From Liolophura sinensis (taxonomy: Eukaryota; Mollusca; Polyplacophora; Chitonida; Chitonidae): a stretch of 64,000 nucleotides of DNA. Position 1 is the first letter of the stretch; each line of letters opens with the position of its first letter. The position numbers and the translations under genes are program-made. The stretch lies in contig NC_088296.1 in assembly GCF_032854445.1 (NCBI RefSeq), forward strand, positions 4,861,246 through 4,925,245. Direction: 5' to 3'. The notes beneath the pieces are model-generated. The model was given only the letters and a program-made list of their open reading frames with translations. It ran no database searches and was not told where the DNA came from. Positions 10,626-23,087 of the stretch are shown here, one piece after another.

Positions 10626-12194
10626 TAAATGCCATGACGTCATAGAGGCCTAAGTGTCAACGTCATAGTGTTCTGCGTAACGACGTAATAGTATTCTAAA
10701 TGGTAACATGATAGTGTGCTAAATGTCCAAGTCAGCGTGCTAACGTCGGCGTCATAGTGTTAGTTGCCAACTCCAAAGTGTTAAATGTAAACACCACAGT
10801 GTACTAAATATCATCGCCATAGTGTTCTAAATGTCAACACAATAGGTGTTGCACCAGGGTAGTATAAGTATCATAGTGTCTGTTGCAACGGATTGATATC
10901 ATATCAGTTCCCTTTTGTTGTTCCTTATTTGTTCCCTTTGGCATGTGTATGTTGGATCAACACACAGTAATTTTTTCGTTGTCAATTCTTGAAGACGCTA
11001 TTATGTGTGTGGCTGAAGAGCGGTGTAAAATAATAAATGACGTGATTATCTTCTACATACGTCAAACTTTATGCGTGAAATTTTCTAACTTCCCCTGACT
11101 GCCTTTTGTTGTATATAAAAATATCCTGCTTAAACCCCAACACAACTATGCCTGTTCGTTTTCCGAAAATTTATTACCGTTGGATCAACCGTGTAAAATG
11201 TAAAATGAGGAACAGTGGTATATTGCGGTGAATTACGTTCTCAGGCAAAAGAAGAAAAAAAGGAAATTGATTCCAAATCTCCAGAGTACAAGGCGTCTTA
11301 CCCTTACCAGAAATGTACCAGTCCAATTTTGCCTTGTGTCGTCCTCTTTTTTTTTCTATCAATTTCTGTATAGTTACAGGAAGTGTTACAGAAACGGACA
11401 AAAAAAAATTGTCCGGTTAAATAGAAATTCATGGTTTTTATTAGGACTGAGCAGAGGTCTGTAGGCTACATGTATTGCGCTGACTAAGAAGCGTCTTATG
11501 GCGCAGGGCTGTGTGTCAGTGCTGTGGCTTTCAGACGGAGGGAGATTGAGCCGGGTACGATAATAAAAGTTATAGCCCGTGTAGTTGGGATATAAACCCG
11601 CATCATATAGGATTACTCTTGGATGATCATCGCAAATTTGAACATTGTGAGTTCGCCGGTATGGACTCCCTAGAACGAGGCTCCCAGAGGGGATCTATTT
11701 TGTGGCGCGGAGAGACACAAGTGGCTCTAATAACTGCTCATTTGAGCAACGTTTTACAACGTCCAGCAATGAAAACACTCGATAAACCGCGGAAAATTGA
11801 TTAAGCTAATCCCCACGCACCATCCTCGTATTTGTACGCGCTGTTGGCGACAGGAAATCACCGACTGTTTGCAGTCCCTATCATACATGACTAGGGTATA
11901 GACGACGTAATCATCGGTATATGTAACCACAGAAGGTCGCGGATACTCGCTGTCACAGCCATTCATGCATGTAGTCACGCATAAACCACCCATATGGTTT
12001 ATTCTGTATGGATCAGAAAACTCTTCCAATTTTTCTAAATTAAAACACAAACCACAATAACACAACAATCAGTACTTTAGCTTGTCACGAATGTATGAGT
12101 TGTGTTTCATTTAGATGACTTGACTTTCCTCGCTCCAGATGTATTGTTTTGGCTCCCCTCTGATTTTTTTTGACGTGTTTTTTTTATATTTCAG
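10626..12194. other. No gene seen; degenerate TCATAGTGT repeats at 10640-10880
   Basis: At 10640-10880 there are about ten loose repeats of the kind GTCAACGTCATAGTGTTCTAAAT. Beyond that several short frames are open on both strands, with no recognisable domain. Confidence 0.45.
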
Positions 12195-13925
12195 ATGACA
12201 GCGGATCCGCGTGGCTCTAGCCGGGCGAATCAATGCCAACTCTCGGATACCTGGATACATCCACGGCCATCAAGAACATTGACGTTTTTATTTTACGAAA
12301 TGTTTTAACTACATCGTCAATTTAATTCTATTTAAAAAGGATCCAAATCTGCACATATTAACTATGCGGTAACGAAGCACTTCTCTGGTGTGCACATGCG
12401 CACTTCGTATATCAGACAAAACAAGACTTTATTACCCGTTGTGTCGTGTGCCAGAAAATGAATTTTGTTACGTTACGATTCATTGTTGCACTTCTCTGGC
12501 TCACGTCTTGATGCATATATAGTTAAAATAATAATAACAAACAAAAACTTTATTTTGCGTTCTTGGCACGTGACACAAAATGTGTTTCAGCTTAGGGCAT
12601 AATTGTTGCTTTAAAAGGTTTCTCTGTATGGATTATGCGTTTTGTTTTATCATATTTATTTGAAAAGAACAAAAGAAAAAGTCTATAAATATCAACACAT
12701 GCTGTCATAAATAGCATTATTAATTTTGCTAATTATGTTCTCTGTCTAGTGCTATAAGGTAAGGTGACAAGGTCGCTTTTTGCCCAGTCAGTTGTGTTCA
12801 TGGCCGATCTGTTTGAGGACATAACTGATCTAGTAAATTCGCTTGGCATGAATTAACATGAATTAACTTCTGGCAGTTTATGCTCTGTTAAATTCCTCTT
12901 ATCTCCTATGGTACAACATAAATGGCTGGATTGACAACCTTCTCTGTTGCAGAGTTATTATGCTATTAGAAAGAAATGAAAACTTTTATATTAATATCAA
13001 CAGATACTTAATGAGTTTAATTGTTAATTTTGTACTTAAAATATGTGAAATGGTACTACCAAATGAGTTATTATCTACGAGTGAACACACTCTTATACAT
13101 AAGTAAAATTAATCTGATAATGGACTGCTTCATTATTTGGGAAAATATCGCATCTGTTAAAAGATGAAGAAAAAAAAAAAAACAATCGTCTGGCAAAATC
13201 CATTTAACTTTCCAAACATGTTTTCATATGTTTCAAAAGTCTTTAATGAAGTTGTGTTCGGAAATTTTACCAGTTTTATCCTGACCTTGGAACATCAGGT
13301 GCTGTTTTAATGATTTCCATGATGTAATACTGAAGAAATATTTGTTTTTCTCTTTTCTGTGATCATTTAATCTGTTTGCTCTAACAACTAACCAGTAAGG
13401 TAAATGGACTGGTGACCGCTAAAAAAAAATAAAATCCCTGGTTTGTTGCCAATTCTTCTGGACTATGTCTTGTGTTGAAATTATTTTATAAAGAACATAA
13501 AGCTTACGTAAATATGAAGTTTATATTAGAAGGCCAATCAAAACTGTCCAAGGAATAGTTTAGTTACATATTAGAAGAATTTAACGCATTGAATTGGTTT
13601 GGTGCGACCATAAACTCATGGGTGAGTTATTATAGGCACATATGCGTGTACTGACCTGATTGCTCACCATGTCCATGGAGCAAGCTATTTTGAAAGAGAA
13701 ACATTTCGTGTGACCAAATTTGGACTCACTATTGAGTTTGCACTCACAACATGCCAACCCCGAACTTATAATTTATTTAGAAAAGCTTTAAAGACAGATG
13801 TTTTCTTGGGTAATTTTTCGTGGCCATTTTTTATGTCGAGGTTTACGTATGCGAAATGGAACACACCATTTTGTAAATAAAGCACGCATTGTCTAAAAAG
13901 CCATTCAGTCTTCATTTCAAATAAG
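12195..13925 (+). other. Possible 3' UTR exon of the peptide gene, or plain intergenic DNA
   Basis: A good acceptor (TTTTTTTATATTTCAG) precedes 12195. Joined to the donor at 9441 it would give an immediate TGA, so this could be a non-coding 3' exon. The following 1.7 kb is AT-rich, has no ORF and no recognised repeat. This link is speculation from splice-site fit alone. Confidence 0.2.
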
Positions 13926-14172
13926 ATTTTATTTTATTTATTTATTTATTTGATTGGTGTTTTACGCCGTACTCAAAAATATTTCACTTATACGACGGCG
14001 ACCAGCATTATGGTTGGAGGAAACCGGGCAGAGCCCGGTGAAAACCCACGACCATCCGCATGTTGCTGTCAGACGTTCCCACGTACGGCCGGAGAGGAAG
14101 CCAGCCTGAGCTGGACTTGAACTCACAGCGACCGCCTTGGTGAGAGCCTCCTGGGTCATTGCGCTGCGCTAG
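13926..14172 (-). mobile_element. SINE, near full length
   Basis: TTTATTTATTTGATTGGTG, TACGCCGTACTCAAAAATAT, GGAGGAAACCGGGCAGAGCC, box B complement GACTTGAACTC and CATTGCGCTGCGCTAG at the head end, where it stops short of box A. Confidence 0.88.
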
Positions 14173-14551
14173 GGTATTTATTATTTTTTTTTTTTACATT
14201 TCTTTTTACTGTGAATAAAATGCAAATAAATAATGAGGACTATATTGAACAAGAATTCAACTATATCAACAGATCAAAACTTCCTCACAGAATTTCAATG
14301 TTTTTTTCTGCATATTACTCTCTGTAAAAGTGCATAAAAAGGATAAGAACCATATTTTGATTTGGCCCTTTGAGTGATGCATTCTATACATAAGGAAGGT
14401 CTCTTTCTTTAACCTATATATTTGCCAGTAATCAATCAAAGTCACGGCGAGTGCATCTAGCTCCTTTACTCATAATCATGTTCCGCCTGAATATAGGTAT
14501 TCTCTGTTCCAAAAGATCTCGAGCCTCCAGGATGGCCAGTAAAATAAGATG

Positions 14552-14692
14552 ATTAATTTGATAGGTGTTATACGCCGTACTCAAGAATATTTCACTTATA
14601 TGACGGCGGTCAGCATTATAGTGAGAGGAAACCGAGCAGGGCCGGGAGGAAACCCGCGACCATCCGCAGGCTGCTGTCAGACCTTCCCGCGT
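14552..14692 (-). mobile_element. SINE, truncated, with 13-bp target-site duplication
   Basis: Body and 3' domain only. GTAAAATAAGATG occurs on both sides (14539-14551 and 14693-14705). The insertion sits just ahead of the eight-unit 48-bp array. Confidence 0.85.
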
Positions 14693-14705
14693 GTAAAATA
14701 AGATG

Positions 14706-15380
14706 GCTTTTTTCATCGACACAATGTGAAAGACTTCCAGCATGGAGAGTAAAACCAGAGCAGGGACGAGAGTGTGATAGACTTCCAGCATAGAGAGTAA
14801 AACCAGAGCGGCGACGACAATGTGATAGACGCACAGTGTAGAGAGTAAAACCAGAGCAGCGAAGACAGTGCGATATACGTACAGCATAGAGAGTAAAACC
14901 ACAGCAGCGACGACAGTGTGATATACTTCCAGCATAGAGAGTAAAACCACAGCAGCGACGACAGTGTGATAGACTTCCAGCATAGAGAGTAAAACCAGAG
15001 CAGCGACGACAGTGTGACAGACGTACAGCATAGAGAGTAAAACCAGAGCAGCGATGACAGCGTGACACACGTACATGCAGCATAGAGACTAAAACCAGAG
15101 CAGCGACGACAGTATGGTAGCTGGCAAATGGTCACACGTAACCGGTGAAATACGGCTACGGTACAGATAGTAAAACCAGAGCAGCGACGACAGAATCATA
15201 GCTGGCAAATGGTCACACGTAACCGATGAAATACGCCCACTTGTCAATTAATCTCAGTTAGGGCTTAATTCTAACTGTTCGTGTGAATGCTTAAACAGGA
15301 GCAAACTACACGCCCTCCGATTAGGAGGTGATGTTTCGTTGAGGTTAGTTGCAATTTATTAGACGTTACTGATCTAAAAT
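14706..15380 (+). mobile_element. Minisatellite-core element with eight 48-bp units
   Basis: Eight units of TAGAGAGTAAAACCAGAGC / AGCGACGACAGTGTGATAG at 14728-15110, the last with a 3-bp insertion, then GGCAAATGGTCACACGTAAC twice (15124 and 15205), meaning a second partial element follows the first. Units alternate between ACTTCCAGC and ACGTACAGC starts, giving unit variants. Minus-strand frames of 214, 155 and 140 codons across it exist only because 48 is divisible by three. Confidence 0.85.
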
Positions 15381-15632
15381 TGGTTAGCGCGCTAGCACAG
15401 CGTAATGATCCAGTAGCCTCTCACCAATGCGGTCGCTGTGAATTCGTCCAGCTCATGGTGGCTTCCTCTCCGGCCGTACGTGGGAACGTCTGACAGCAAC
15501 CTGCGAATGGTCGTGGGTTTCCTCTGGGCGTTGCCCGGTTTCCTCCCACCATAATGCTGTCCGCCGTCGTATAAGTGAAATATTCTTGAGTACGGCGCAA
15601 AACACCAATTAAATAAATCAATAAATCAAAAC
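15381..15632 (+). mobile_element. SINE, full length, inside the minisatellite-core element
   Basis: Head GGTTAGCGCGCTAGCACAGC, then the body and the AAATAAATCAATAAATC tail. It splits the element flank between GATCTAAAATT and GTCGTGTTGTCATCAC, so it inserted after the element. Box B is mutated (GAATTCGTCC), so this copy is probably inactive. Confidence 0.88.
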
Positions 15633-15694
15633 GTCGTGTTGTCATCACATTTAATACACAATCATATTGAAACAATGCAAAGGGATCAGGTTTC

Positions 15695-16215
15695 CGGGAT
15701 GCATTGCCCACCAGCAAAATCCAATGGTCCTGGTTCGAAACCTCCAGGTATCCGAGTTGCCGCGATGTAATGACTTCGAACTGACCGTAGTTTAGATGTA
15801 ATGTTTAAATGGTTTACCAATTCCGTGCTTTATATACCTTTTTTAGGTCGTGGGTAGTTTGTATTGAACGTTGGTTTATAAATCGGCATTGCTATTGTTC
15901 ATCTGGGAACGTACATTTTGGTTCACATCTGGTAAACGAACATCTGTTTTGACGCATAGATTTACACCGGAATCTGAACTGGGTTATCGGGATCCTAAAT
16001 CCTGCAGCGTATCAGTAGGGTTAATCGAACGTATACATACAAGTTTTTGACACTGTAACACTTCTTTCAGCGCATGCGCCGCTCTCTATGTTGCTTTACC
16101 ACGCTGCCACTACTTGGAAATTGTGAAGAGAAGTCTTGAGCCACGCCAAGGTCGCTCAATGTCAAAGTGGTGTTAGAAACAAACAAAACCGGAGGCTCGA
16201 CTGGTTGGTGGTGGC
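15695..16215. other. No gene seen
   Basis: No recognised gene. The end of the preceding element (CACATTTAATACACAATC) trails into unique-looking sequence. Confidence 0.5.
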
Positions 16216-16750
16216 ATTTCATTTTTTTTTTTCAGATTTTTTTAAAGATTGTTGAAAGGTATTCAGTTATTTGGGGACTATGGTGGGCTTTATGAGCCAT
16301 ACTAACGGCGTCTAGGAACTCTCTCACATTTTCTCTGTTGTTCACCAGAAGGAAGGAATTTTGGTGAACATTATTTCAGTAATTTTTCACTCATGGGTAA
16401 AAAGGGTATTTCCAACACTGAGTGTCGTTATTAGAGTTGCTTACCTCTGATAGTATGAACCTGCGGATGGTCGTGGGTTTCCCCCGGGCTGTGCCCGGTT
16501 TCCACCCACCATAATGCTGGCCGCCGTCGTATAAGTGAAATATTCTTGAGTACGGCGTAAAACACCAATCAAAAAAAAAAAAAAATCAATCAATCTGATA
16601 GTATGGTTCATAAAGCCCACCTTAGAATTCAAATGTTTGAGCGCCTTTAACTCTTCTCACAAAAACTTAAAAAACTAAGTTAATGTATATTTATATATAG
16701 TTTTAAGTGGTCTATTTAATGATACCTACTTCGATTTTAGAGGTCTTTTC
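16216..16750. mobile_element. TTAA-type MITE, copy 2, split by a SINE
   Basis: Shares with copy 1 TGGTGGGCTTTATGAGCCAT, ACTCATGGGTAAAAAGG, GGTTCATAAAGCCCAC and the terminal arm TTTTAAGTGGTCTATTTAAT / ACTTCGATTTTAGAGGTC. The right arm is an inverted match to the left end of copy 1. The left arm is missing or decayed. Confidence 0.7.
16458..16593 (+). mobile_element. SINE, truncated, nested in MITE copy 2
   Basis: Body and 3' domain with an A run instead of AAAT units. The direct repeat TCTGATAGTATG lies at 16446-16457 and 16594-16605. The inserted order is therefore MITE first, SINE later. Confidence 0.88.
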
Positions 16751-16754
16751 CTTT

Positions 16755-17025
16755 GAGTACGGCGTTAAACACCAATAAAACAAACAAATAAATAAAATGA
16801 TCCGTTACCGACCACCGTTTTGGGGGCCATGATATGGCTGAAAGTTTGCCGATGTGGCGTTAAGCCATAATTATGCATTCCCTTATTTAGTTCACCACTG
16901 TGGGAAAGCGGGAGAAAATCTGTCTGTAACACGTGGGAAATTTATACTTAACGAAGGTGACACAAGTGCAAAATTCTTGAGCACGATCTTATACCCCATC
17001 AGAAATAAATAAATAAATAAATGAA
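16755..17025 (+). mobile_element. Two SINE 3' fragments and a short SINE-like tail
   Basis: 16755-16800 keeps TTGAGTACGGCGTTAAACACC and the tail. Around 16840-16870 is TGCCGATGTGGCGTTAAGCC, a tail motif that recurs at 19740-19880. 16973-17023 is a decayed TTCTTGAGCACGATCTTATA plus AAAT tail. Confidence 0.6.
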
Positions 17026-17049
17026 AGGCAACACATGCAGTTCATGAGG

Positions 17050-17275
17050 AGGTGTCGCCTTAGCGTGCACGGTCACGATATTTAGCGTGTACAGTCACGA
17101 TATTTAGCGTGTACGGTCACAATATTTATTGTGTACGTTCACGATATTTTGCGTGTAGGGTCACGATATATAGCGTGCACGGTCACGAGATTTAGTGTGT
17201 GCGATCGCGATATTTACGGTCACTATATTTAGCCTGTACGGTAAACGATGTTTAGCGTGTACGATCACGATAAGG
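17050..17275. repeat. 22-bp tandem repeat, about 10 copies
   Basis: Unit TAGCGTGTACGGTCACGATATT with substitutions and indels. No known function. Confidence 0.85.
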
Positions 17276-17360
17276 ACTTTCAAAGCGATTTCTCAGATTT
17301 AACAACGAGCCAGAATGAAGTTATTTAAAGATAACTGAATTAGACCTCAGCATTTGTATA

Positions 17361-17363
17361 TTT

Positions 17364-17394
<31 letters not shown>

Positions 17395-17426
17395 TCATGG
17401 TGGGAGAAAACTGGGCAGAGCCCGGG
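17361..17426 (-). mobile_element. SINE remnant with internal deletion
   Basis: Long ATTT tail joined directly to ATCATGGTGGGAGAAAACTG, so the middle of the SINE 3' domain is missing. Confidence 0.7.
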
Positions 17427-18195
17427 GTATAGTTTTGTGTAACAATTCAGAGTGAGATGATGATTAACATGTAGTCAGGTGTGAAAAAACAACAGGCTAT
17501 AACCCCGAATAGCCTATCTCCAAACAAACAGCCAATCAGCTCCAGACCCTGCTCCTCAGGGTGTCTGGCAACAGAATCAGTCCACGTTCCACGGTGCTCG
17601 GGCAACATTGTCGCTGATCGTTCCTCTGACTCCAAAAAATCAGGCAGAGTTAACGTACACGTTGGCAACGTGAGGAAAACAGAACAGTTATGTTTATGTT
17701 GCCTATCCAGTCTCTGTCATTAGTGATCAATTGATCATTAGATCAATTGATCATTAGATCAATTGATCATTAGATCAATTGATCAACAAACACATTTGCG
17801 AATACAGCTGGTCATATTTGTAACTGTTGGTTATAGTATGGAAAATTTCGGGAAGTATCGAAATAAAATATATAAAAACTCCCTCTAGAAAATACTCTCA
17901 GATCATTAGATAAATGTATCTGGCTCTGTCATTCTAATATACGGTGAACGGTCCTGCATGCGCAGACAAGTCTCGATAGCCCTACTTTAAGATAGTGTTA
18001 ATAAGGCGTCATTGACACCGAAGTGATATAGATTGTTTTGGAAATAGGCCATGCAAGAGACACTGACTTAGATTTACGCCTGATTACCGCCTGGTATTTA
18101 AATGTCGGGCCTGACGTTTAGATTTCTATGCGTAAATCTGGAAGAATCTCCAAATATAGTGACCTACAGGTCATTCCGTACAGATTCCGGGTAAA
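17427..18195. other. Palindromic 16-bp repeat at 17725-17788; otherwise no gene
   Basis: 17725-17788 is about four copies of ATTAGATCAATTGATC, each containing the self-complementary GATCAATTGATC, so the tract can fold on itself. At 17447-17723 frames are open on both strands but show no known domain. Confidence 0.7.
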
Positions 18196-18196
18196 A

Positions 18197-18350
18197 ATAT
18201 TTATTTATTTCATTAGTGTTGTACGCCGTACTAAGCCATATTTCACTTTGAAGACATTATGGTGGGAAGAAACAGGGCGGCAGCCAGCCGCAGGTTGGCG
18301 ACAGACCTTTTCACGTACGATCAGAGAGGAATCCAGAAACGCACATCCAA
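18197..18350 (-). mobile_element. SINE, decayed
   Basis: TTTATTTCATTAGTGTTGTACGC, ATTATGGTGGGAAGAAAC and GACCTTTTCACGTACG survive; several internal deletions. Confidence 0.75.
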
Positions 18351-19714
18351 GTCGGGCAGGCTATACGAGCAGTAAACAGCCCCGATCTAGCAGTCTCTTA
18401 CATAAAAAGAAGATTAAGGTATTGAACGTACAAACCATTTCAAGTACAAACGTCGGCATAAAGTTCATTACCCATAATATATTGCAGGATTTAAATCCTG
18501 TCTTTAATTGCATGTATAAATATGTAATGCGTTAAACACTGTTGACTTCCAAAAAAGAATGGGTATATTCTTAAATGGGATTTATGGTTTACTTATATTT
18601 AATATCTATTTACGTGTATAATTAGACTGGAACCATATCTGTTTAAATGTATATACTTTATTACTATTTTTAATATTACTATTATCGTGGACGTGGTTAT
18701 TTGACTTCCATAACGACGCCTGAGGGAACCATGTATCAAACGCCTTGAGGCCAAGAACTATCCAAAACATCTCGCTAAGTATCCCAGAAATCTTTCCAGT
18801 GTCTTAAAAGTATAGTTGTGTTGGGACGGGCACGTGAGAAATATCTATATCGGTCCTGAAAATACGTCCCATTAGCTAAAAATAGAACAGAGCTCAAATA
18901 TATGTATTCTTAGAGCCGGTCTTTGCAAAACGCCGAGTTCGATCGCCAAGGAACTGCGGAAAGCCAGTCCTGCAAGGGAGCGACTTCCACCGGGCAAACA
19001 CGGCTGGACAATGAAATCACGTGCCAACGTCTTCAGCATCGTCTGCTTTAAGCCCTGGTCCGTACTAAGTTAATTCGTTTATCAATATCGCCAGGCCGAT
19101 TTCATCGGAACGCCATCAAAAGAGCACACACTGTCCGGGTACAGGTAGTGTTTGGCGAGGGCTGAAGAACTGTAAGAACACGAGCAATCAATCGACGATC
19201 CATCGAGAACAAAACGGAATGTGCCTGGGTGAACATCAGTTATCAAATCGGGGGAGTTGAACTTTTGTGGGCGTCGCCGCTTTGCATGGAGTCGATGTAA
19301 AGATCTTGCTGGATCACTCGCCCGTACGACACGTTATAACCGGTTACTCTCACAGAATTTTGGAATTGCCGTTAATGTTAAGGTACGAAATATAGTCACT
19401 GCCCTTAACAGGAAAATATATAGACCTTTGCCAAAGGAGATTACTGTACAACAGGGTTTATCTCTCTGCCTGTTTGTCGTTTTGTCTGTAGGTTAGCAAC
19501 TTCAGGAATAAAGTTAGGAGTGGATTTAAATGGCCTGGTAAGGATACGGATTAATCCATACGAATTTGATGGTGATCCATGTATGGATTCTGGTCAAGGA
19601 ATATTTTAAACGGCTTCTCACTAATGACAGATAAGATGGAAATAAAGAGTATTGCTCCTTTGTCTGTTGCGTAGGAATTTGTACATTTTGCACTGGGGAA
19701 GTTTACCCTTTCTA
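18351..19714. other. No gene assigned
   Basis: 18900-19450 is richer in GC than its surroundings and has mixed open frames in all three plus-strand registers, as an old transposon coding region would, but I recognise no domain. Confidence 0.4.
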
Positions 19715-19885
19715 TTTATGCTTTCTCGGTACGATATGCTTGAACATTGCCAATGTGGCGTTAAGCATTCTAATTACGCTTTCTCGGTACGATATGCTTG
19801 AACATTGCCAATGTGGCGTTAAGCATTCTAATTACACTTTCTCGGTACGATATGCTTGAACATTGCCAATGTGGCGTTAAGCCAT
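19715..19885. repeat. 58-bp tandem repeat, 3 copies
   Basis: CTCGGTACGATATGC at 19725, 19783 and 19841. The unit ends in TTGCCAATGTGGCGTTAAGC, the 3'-end motif of another short interspersed family, so this is probably a tandem of SINE tails. Confidence 0.88.
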
Positions 19886-21338
19886 AACCATTTATTCATT
19901 CTAATTATGCTTTTAATGTTAAGGAACGAAATAAATTTATCGTCCTCAAGATAAAAATATGTGTTTAAAATTTTATAAGAATTATTTTTTGGATTTGTCA
20001 ATTTAAGGGTCTCTAAGTTCACACAGAGGTGCTAGGGGTTGTTAGTTGGTAACATCTTAATGTAAGCCAGCTGTTCAGGCCCACATAACACAGGGAAAAC
20101 GATGCCATACAGTGATTTTATTTTCGGAATGAGTTGTTAGAATTTGAAGAAATTTTTTTCTTCAAAAATTGGAATTATTTTATTAGAAAGTATAGAACGC
20201 TTTAAATGTCAATGTCGCGCGAATCGGGCAAAACAGTTTTACAAAAAAAAGAGTCAATTTACACATAATCATGTGTTTATCTCTTCGCCAATTTCAGGGG
20301 CTGGCTCGTGAGATAACATTTAACACAGAGGATGCCTCTCTTTTGAGAAAATTTACGTTTACCTAACAGTGCTGTGTGCAGCTGCCGACACTTAAAGGGA
20401 AACACAGGGGAGGTCTACAATCCCTTGGACACATGAGGTGTGGATTGACACCCCGCCTTGGGCAGGGAATTCTCACGCTCTCAGCACCGGTCACACTGCT
20501 TTCCTTTTCTCAGAAAATTATTCGCCATCGTATCCATTTTACCTTCCACACACACGCAACATACATGTCTATCATTCACTCGCTTTTCATCATAACTCAT
20601 AGTCGTCTATAACACTCCTTTATTTTCAAATACTTAGATTTTCAGCGCGCTGGGACAAAGTGGAAAATTAGCTCTCTTGTGTAGGCGCCACCAATTTGGA
20701 ATATAATAAGTATATCGACATCCTCAAAACAGGCTTTCTCGATTTACAATCACCTCTATGCGGTTGTGTGCTCGCCTGTATTTCAGATGCTCTCTGTGTC
20801 ATTGCTGGGTAGACACATATAGTTACTCTCTATGTATTCAAAAGGTACTCATCCGACTGAGAGACGTGCAATTATGTTACCTACTCCATAACCCCCCCCC
20901 CCCCCCCAAAGGCCCTCGATACACAGAACTGGAACAATGATGCACAACTTCTTGCAGGCAGTCTTTGGTTTCCAGTCAGTTGGGACATACACATAAGATT
21001 ATAAAGTAAGTGCTGTTACCGCCTACTGAGCAATTAAAAAATACTTAAAGCAAAATTGGCTATTTTAGTTTGAAACTGACCAAACAGAATAATCTCTCGA
21101 GCTCACTCTGCATATAATTGTAGCGTTTTTGGCTAAAGGTAAGTTTTTGGATTCAATGCACCATAAGGTAACAACCTACCATTCAGACACAAACGTGCTG
21201 GACCACACGAACTCAGTAAATGATCTACAAAAAATCCCCAAACAAACCAAAAAAAAAAAAAAAACGCAAATCACACAGCCCAAATCTCTTTCGGAGAAGA
21301 CCCTTGTGAAAGTCCTAATCTTTGTATGCATGCCGATC
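19886..21338. other. No gene seen; homopolymer C run at 20890-20905
   Basis: No recognised gene or repeat beyond a C tract near 20890 and an A tract near 21250. Confidence 0.5.
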
Positions 21339-21339
21339 T

Positions 21340-21490
21340 TTAATTAATTTATTTATTTATTTGATTGGTGTTCTGCGCCGTACCCGAGAATATTTCACTT
21401 ATACTATGGAGGGAGGAAACCAGGCAGGGCCCGATGGAAACCGCAAGCTGCTGACAGACCTTTCCACGTTCAGCCATAGGGGAAGGAAGT
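21340..21490 (-). mobile_element. SINE, truncated
   Basis: TTTATTTATTTGATTGGTG, CGCCGTACCCGAGAATATTT and GGGAGGAAACCAGGCAGGGC; 23 bp of the 3' domain are deleted (ACTATGGAGGG). Confidence 0.8.
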
Positions 21491-21704
21491 ATTCTAGTTG
21501 TTGAGTTAAGGCATCAATGCCACTCGCTTTATAACCATGTAAGTATCTATAAATCATGATAAACAAACAATATTTATCCACAAGAAACATAAACATAAAG
21601 TAAGTTTTTCGTGCATCACTAAACATCAGAATATCATCATAGGGTGACATTATTAAAAAGATGTTAGCATTTGAAATCAGTGTACTTTTCGTTTGCTTCC
21701 AACT

Positions 21705-22042
21705 TGGTGCAGGCGGTAGATCCAGGGCCAATCCTGGATACATTGACCCACTATCACACCTAAGACTCCTTAAAAGAGGAAGTTGTAACTTCCTCGCTTG
21801 GCGTTTAGCATGAAGGGGATAGTGCAACGACTGGTTGACCTGTATCAGTATAATGGTTCGGGCGGGGTAACTTACGTGCCCTCGGTAAGGCGTCTCAGTC
21901 ATGCAGCACTAGATAAAAGAGCGGTAGACATCCGTCCTGCAACAAGGAGGCACATTACATGCGTTCTAAGGACTCTTTGGTCGTCATACGACTGAAAAAG
22001 TACGACGTTAAACCCCAAGCACTCATTCACTCACTCACTCCA
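21705..22042 (+). mobile_element. Second tRNA-type SINE family, near full length
   Basis: Distinct from the main family: central CACACCTAAGACTCCTTAAA, CTCGCTTGGCGTTTAGCAT, GGTAAGGCGTCTCAG, and a 3' end GTCGTCATACGACTGAAAAA / GTACGACGTTAAACCCCAAGC with a (CACT)n tail. Fragments recur at 61218-61378 (plus) and 47884-47935 (minus). The tail form is common in molluscan genomes, from general knowledge. Confidence 0.75.
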
Positions 22043-22900
22043 ACGTGGTGAGGCCGTTGATTCTTCAAGATGAAAAAATAGGATTCGAGTCTTCTAGGCA
22101 AGCTTGTCTTAAGAGGCCAGTAACCTAGAGCTCTGCCCTGTTGGCACCTGGAAGAGAATACGACCTCAACCCTCAAGGCAAACTTAGAGTAAAATGCTAC
22201 AAAGGAAGAGATCTCTCTAGTGTGAGCCAGGTGAACAGAATAGGAGCCCAGATCTGCTATATATACCGTATGCACGTATGACTTCCTGAGTTACCTCCCA
22301 TGTTCCCCTAGTTCTTGTGTGTCTTATGGTAATGAACCAGTTTAGTCTGATACCTGAGTATTGTAGTTGAGTTAAAGCCGGTACGACACGTATGTAGAGC
22401 TAAGTAAATAACTCTTTAGCCAAACATGCCACAAAAGGCGACGAAGCTAACTCAGCATTGTTTTAATGTGTTAATGTGCTATGGGCCGTGTCACTTGCAA
22501 ATATTTAAGCATTTAAATGAACATTTTTTTTTTATAGATGAAACCAATTAAACAACTAGAACTGCTTGCAGTTATAAGGCTTCCAACAGGCTTTCTGGTT
22601 GATCGGTAAACCTTGTGTAGCTGATGCATAATTGCCCTGATTGCCACAGCATTCCCCTAGGTGCAGATATTTATTTTGTACGATAAAGGTTCACCTGTAA
22701 ATATTTCTTAACTCCAAATACGTATTTGCCCTCGGAAAACATAGTGTACATAGATTTGATATCACTGGAGCAAATATGGCAGATCACATTTTATAGCAAA
22801 ACTAATCGACATAGGAAAAAATGGTTAACAGATTTTTAACTAGGAGGCAAAATTACACCAGGAAAGATAGTTTGTATATTCAAATTCAAAAGTTCCTTGT
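22043..22900. other. No gene seen
   Basis: AT-rich, no recognised feature. Confidence 0.5.
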
Positions 22901-22911
22901 CACGTGACAAA

Positions 22912-23076
22912 TATTTTTTTATTTATTTGATTGGTGTTTTACGCCGTACTCAAGAATAGTTCACTTATACAACGGCGGTCAGCATTATGGTGGGTGGAAA
23001 TTGGGCAGAGCCCGGGGGAAACTCACGACCATCCGCAGGTTGTTGACAGACCTTCCCACGTACGGCCGGAGAGGAA
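22912..23076 (-). mobile_element. SINE, truncated, with 11-bp target-site duplication
   Basis: Body and 3' domain to CGTACGGCCGGAGAGGAA. CACGTGACAAA is present at 22901-22911 and 23077-23087. Confidence 0.9.
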
Positions 23077-23087
23077 CACGTGACAAA

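Noticed and set aside
14432-15135. Three overlapping minus-strand frames of 140-214 codons
   Set aside because: Read across the 48-bp units and an adjacent SINE.
2661-15135. CRISPR-like arrays (regular repeats)
   Set aside because: The repeats are plain head-to-tail minisatellites without unique spacers, in a eukaryotic context.
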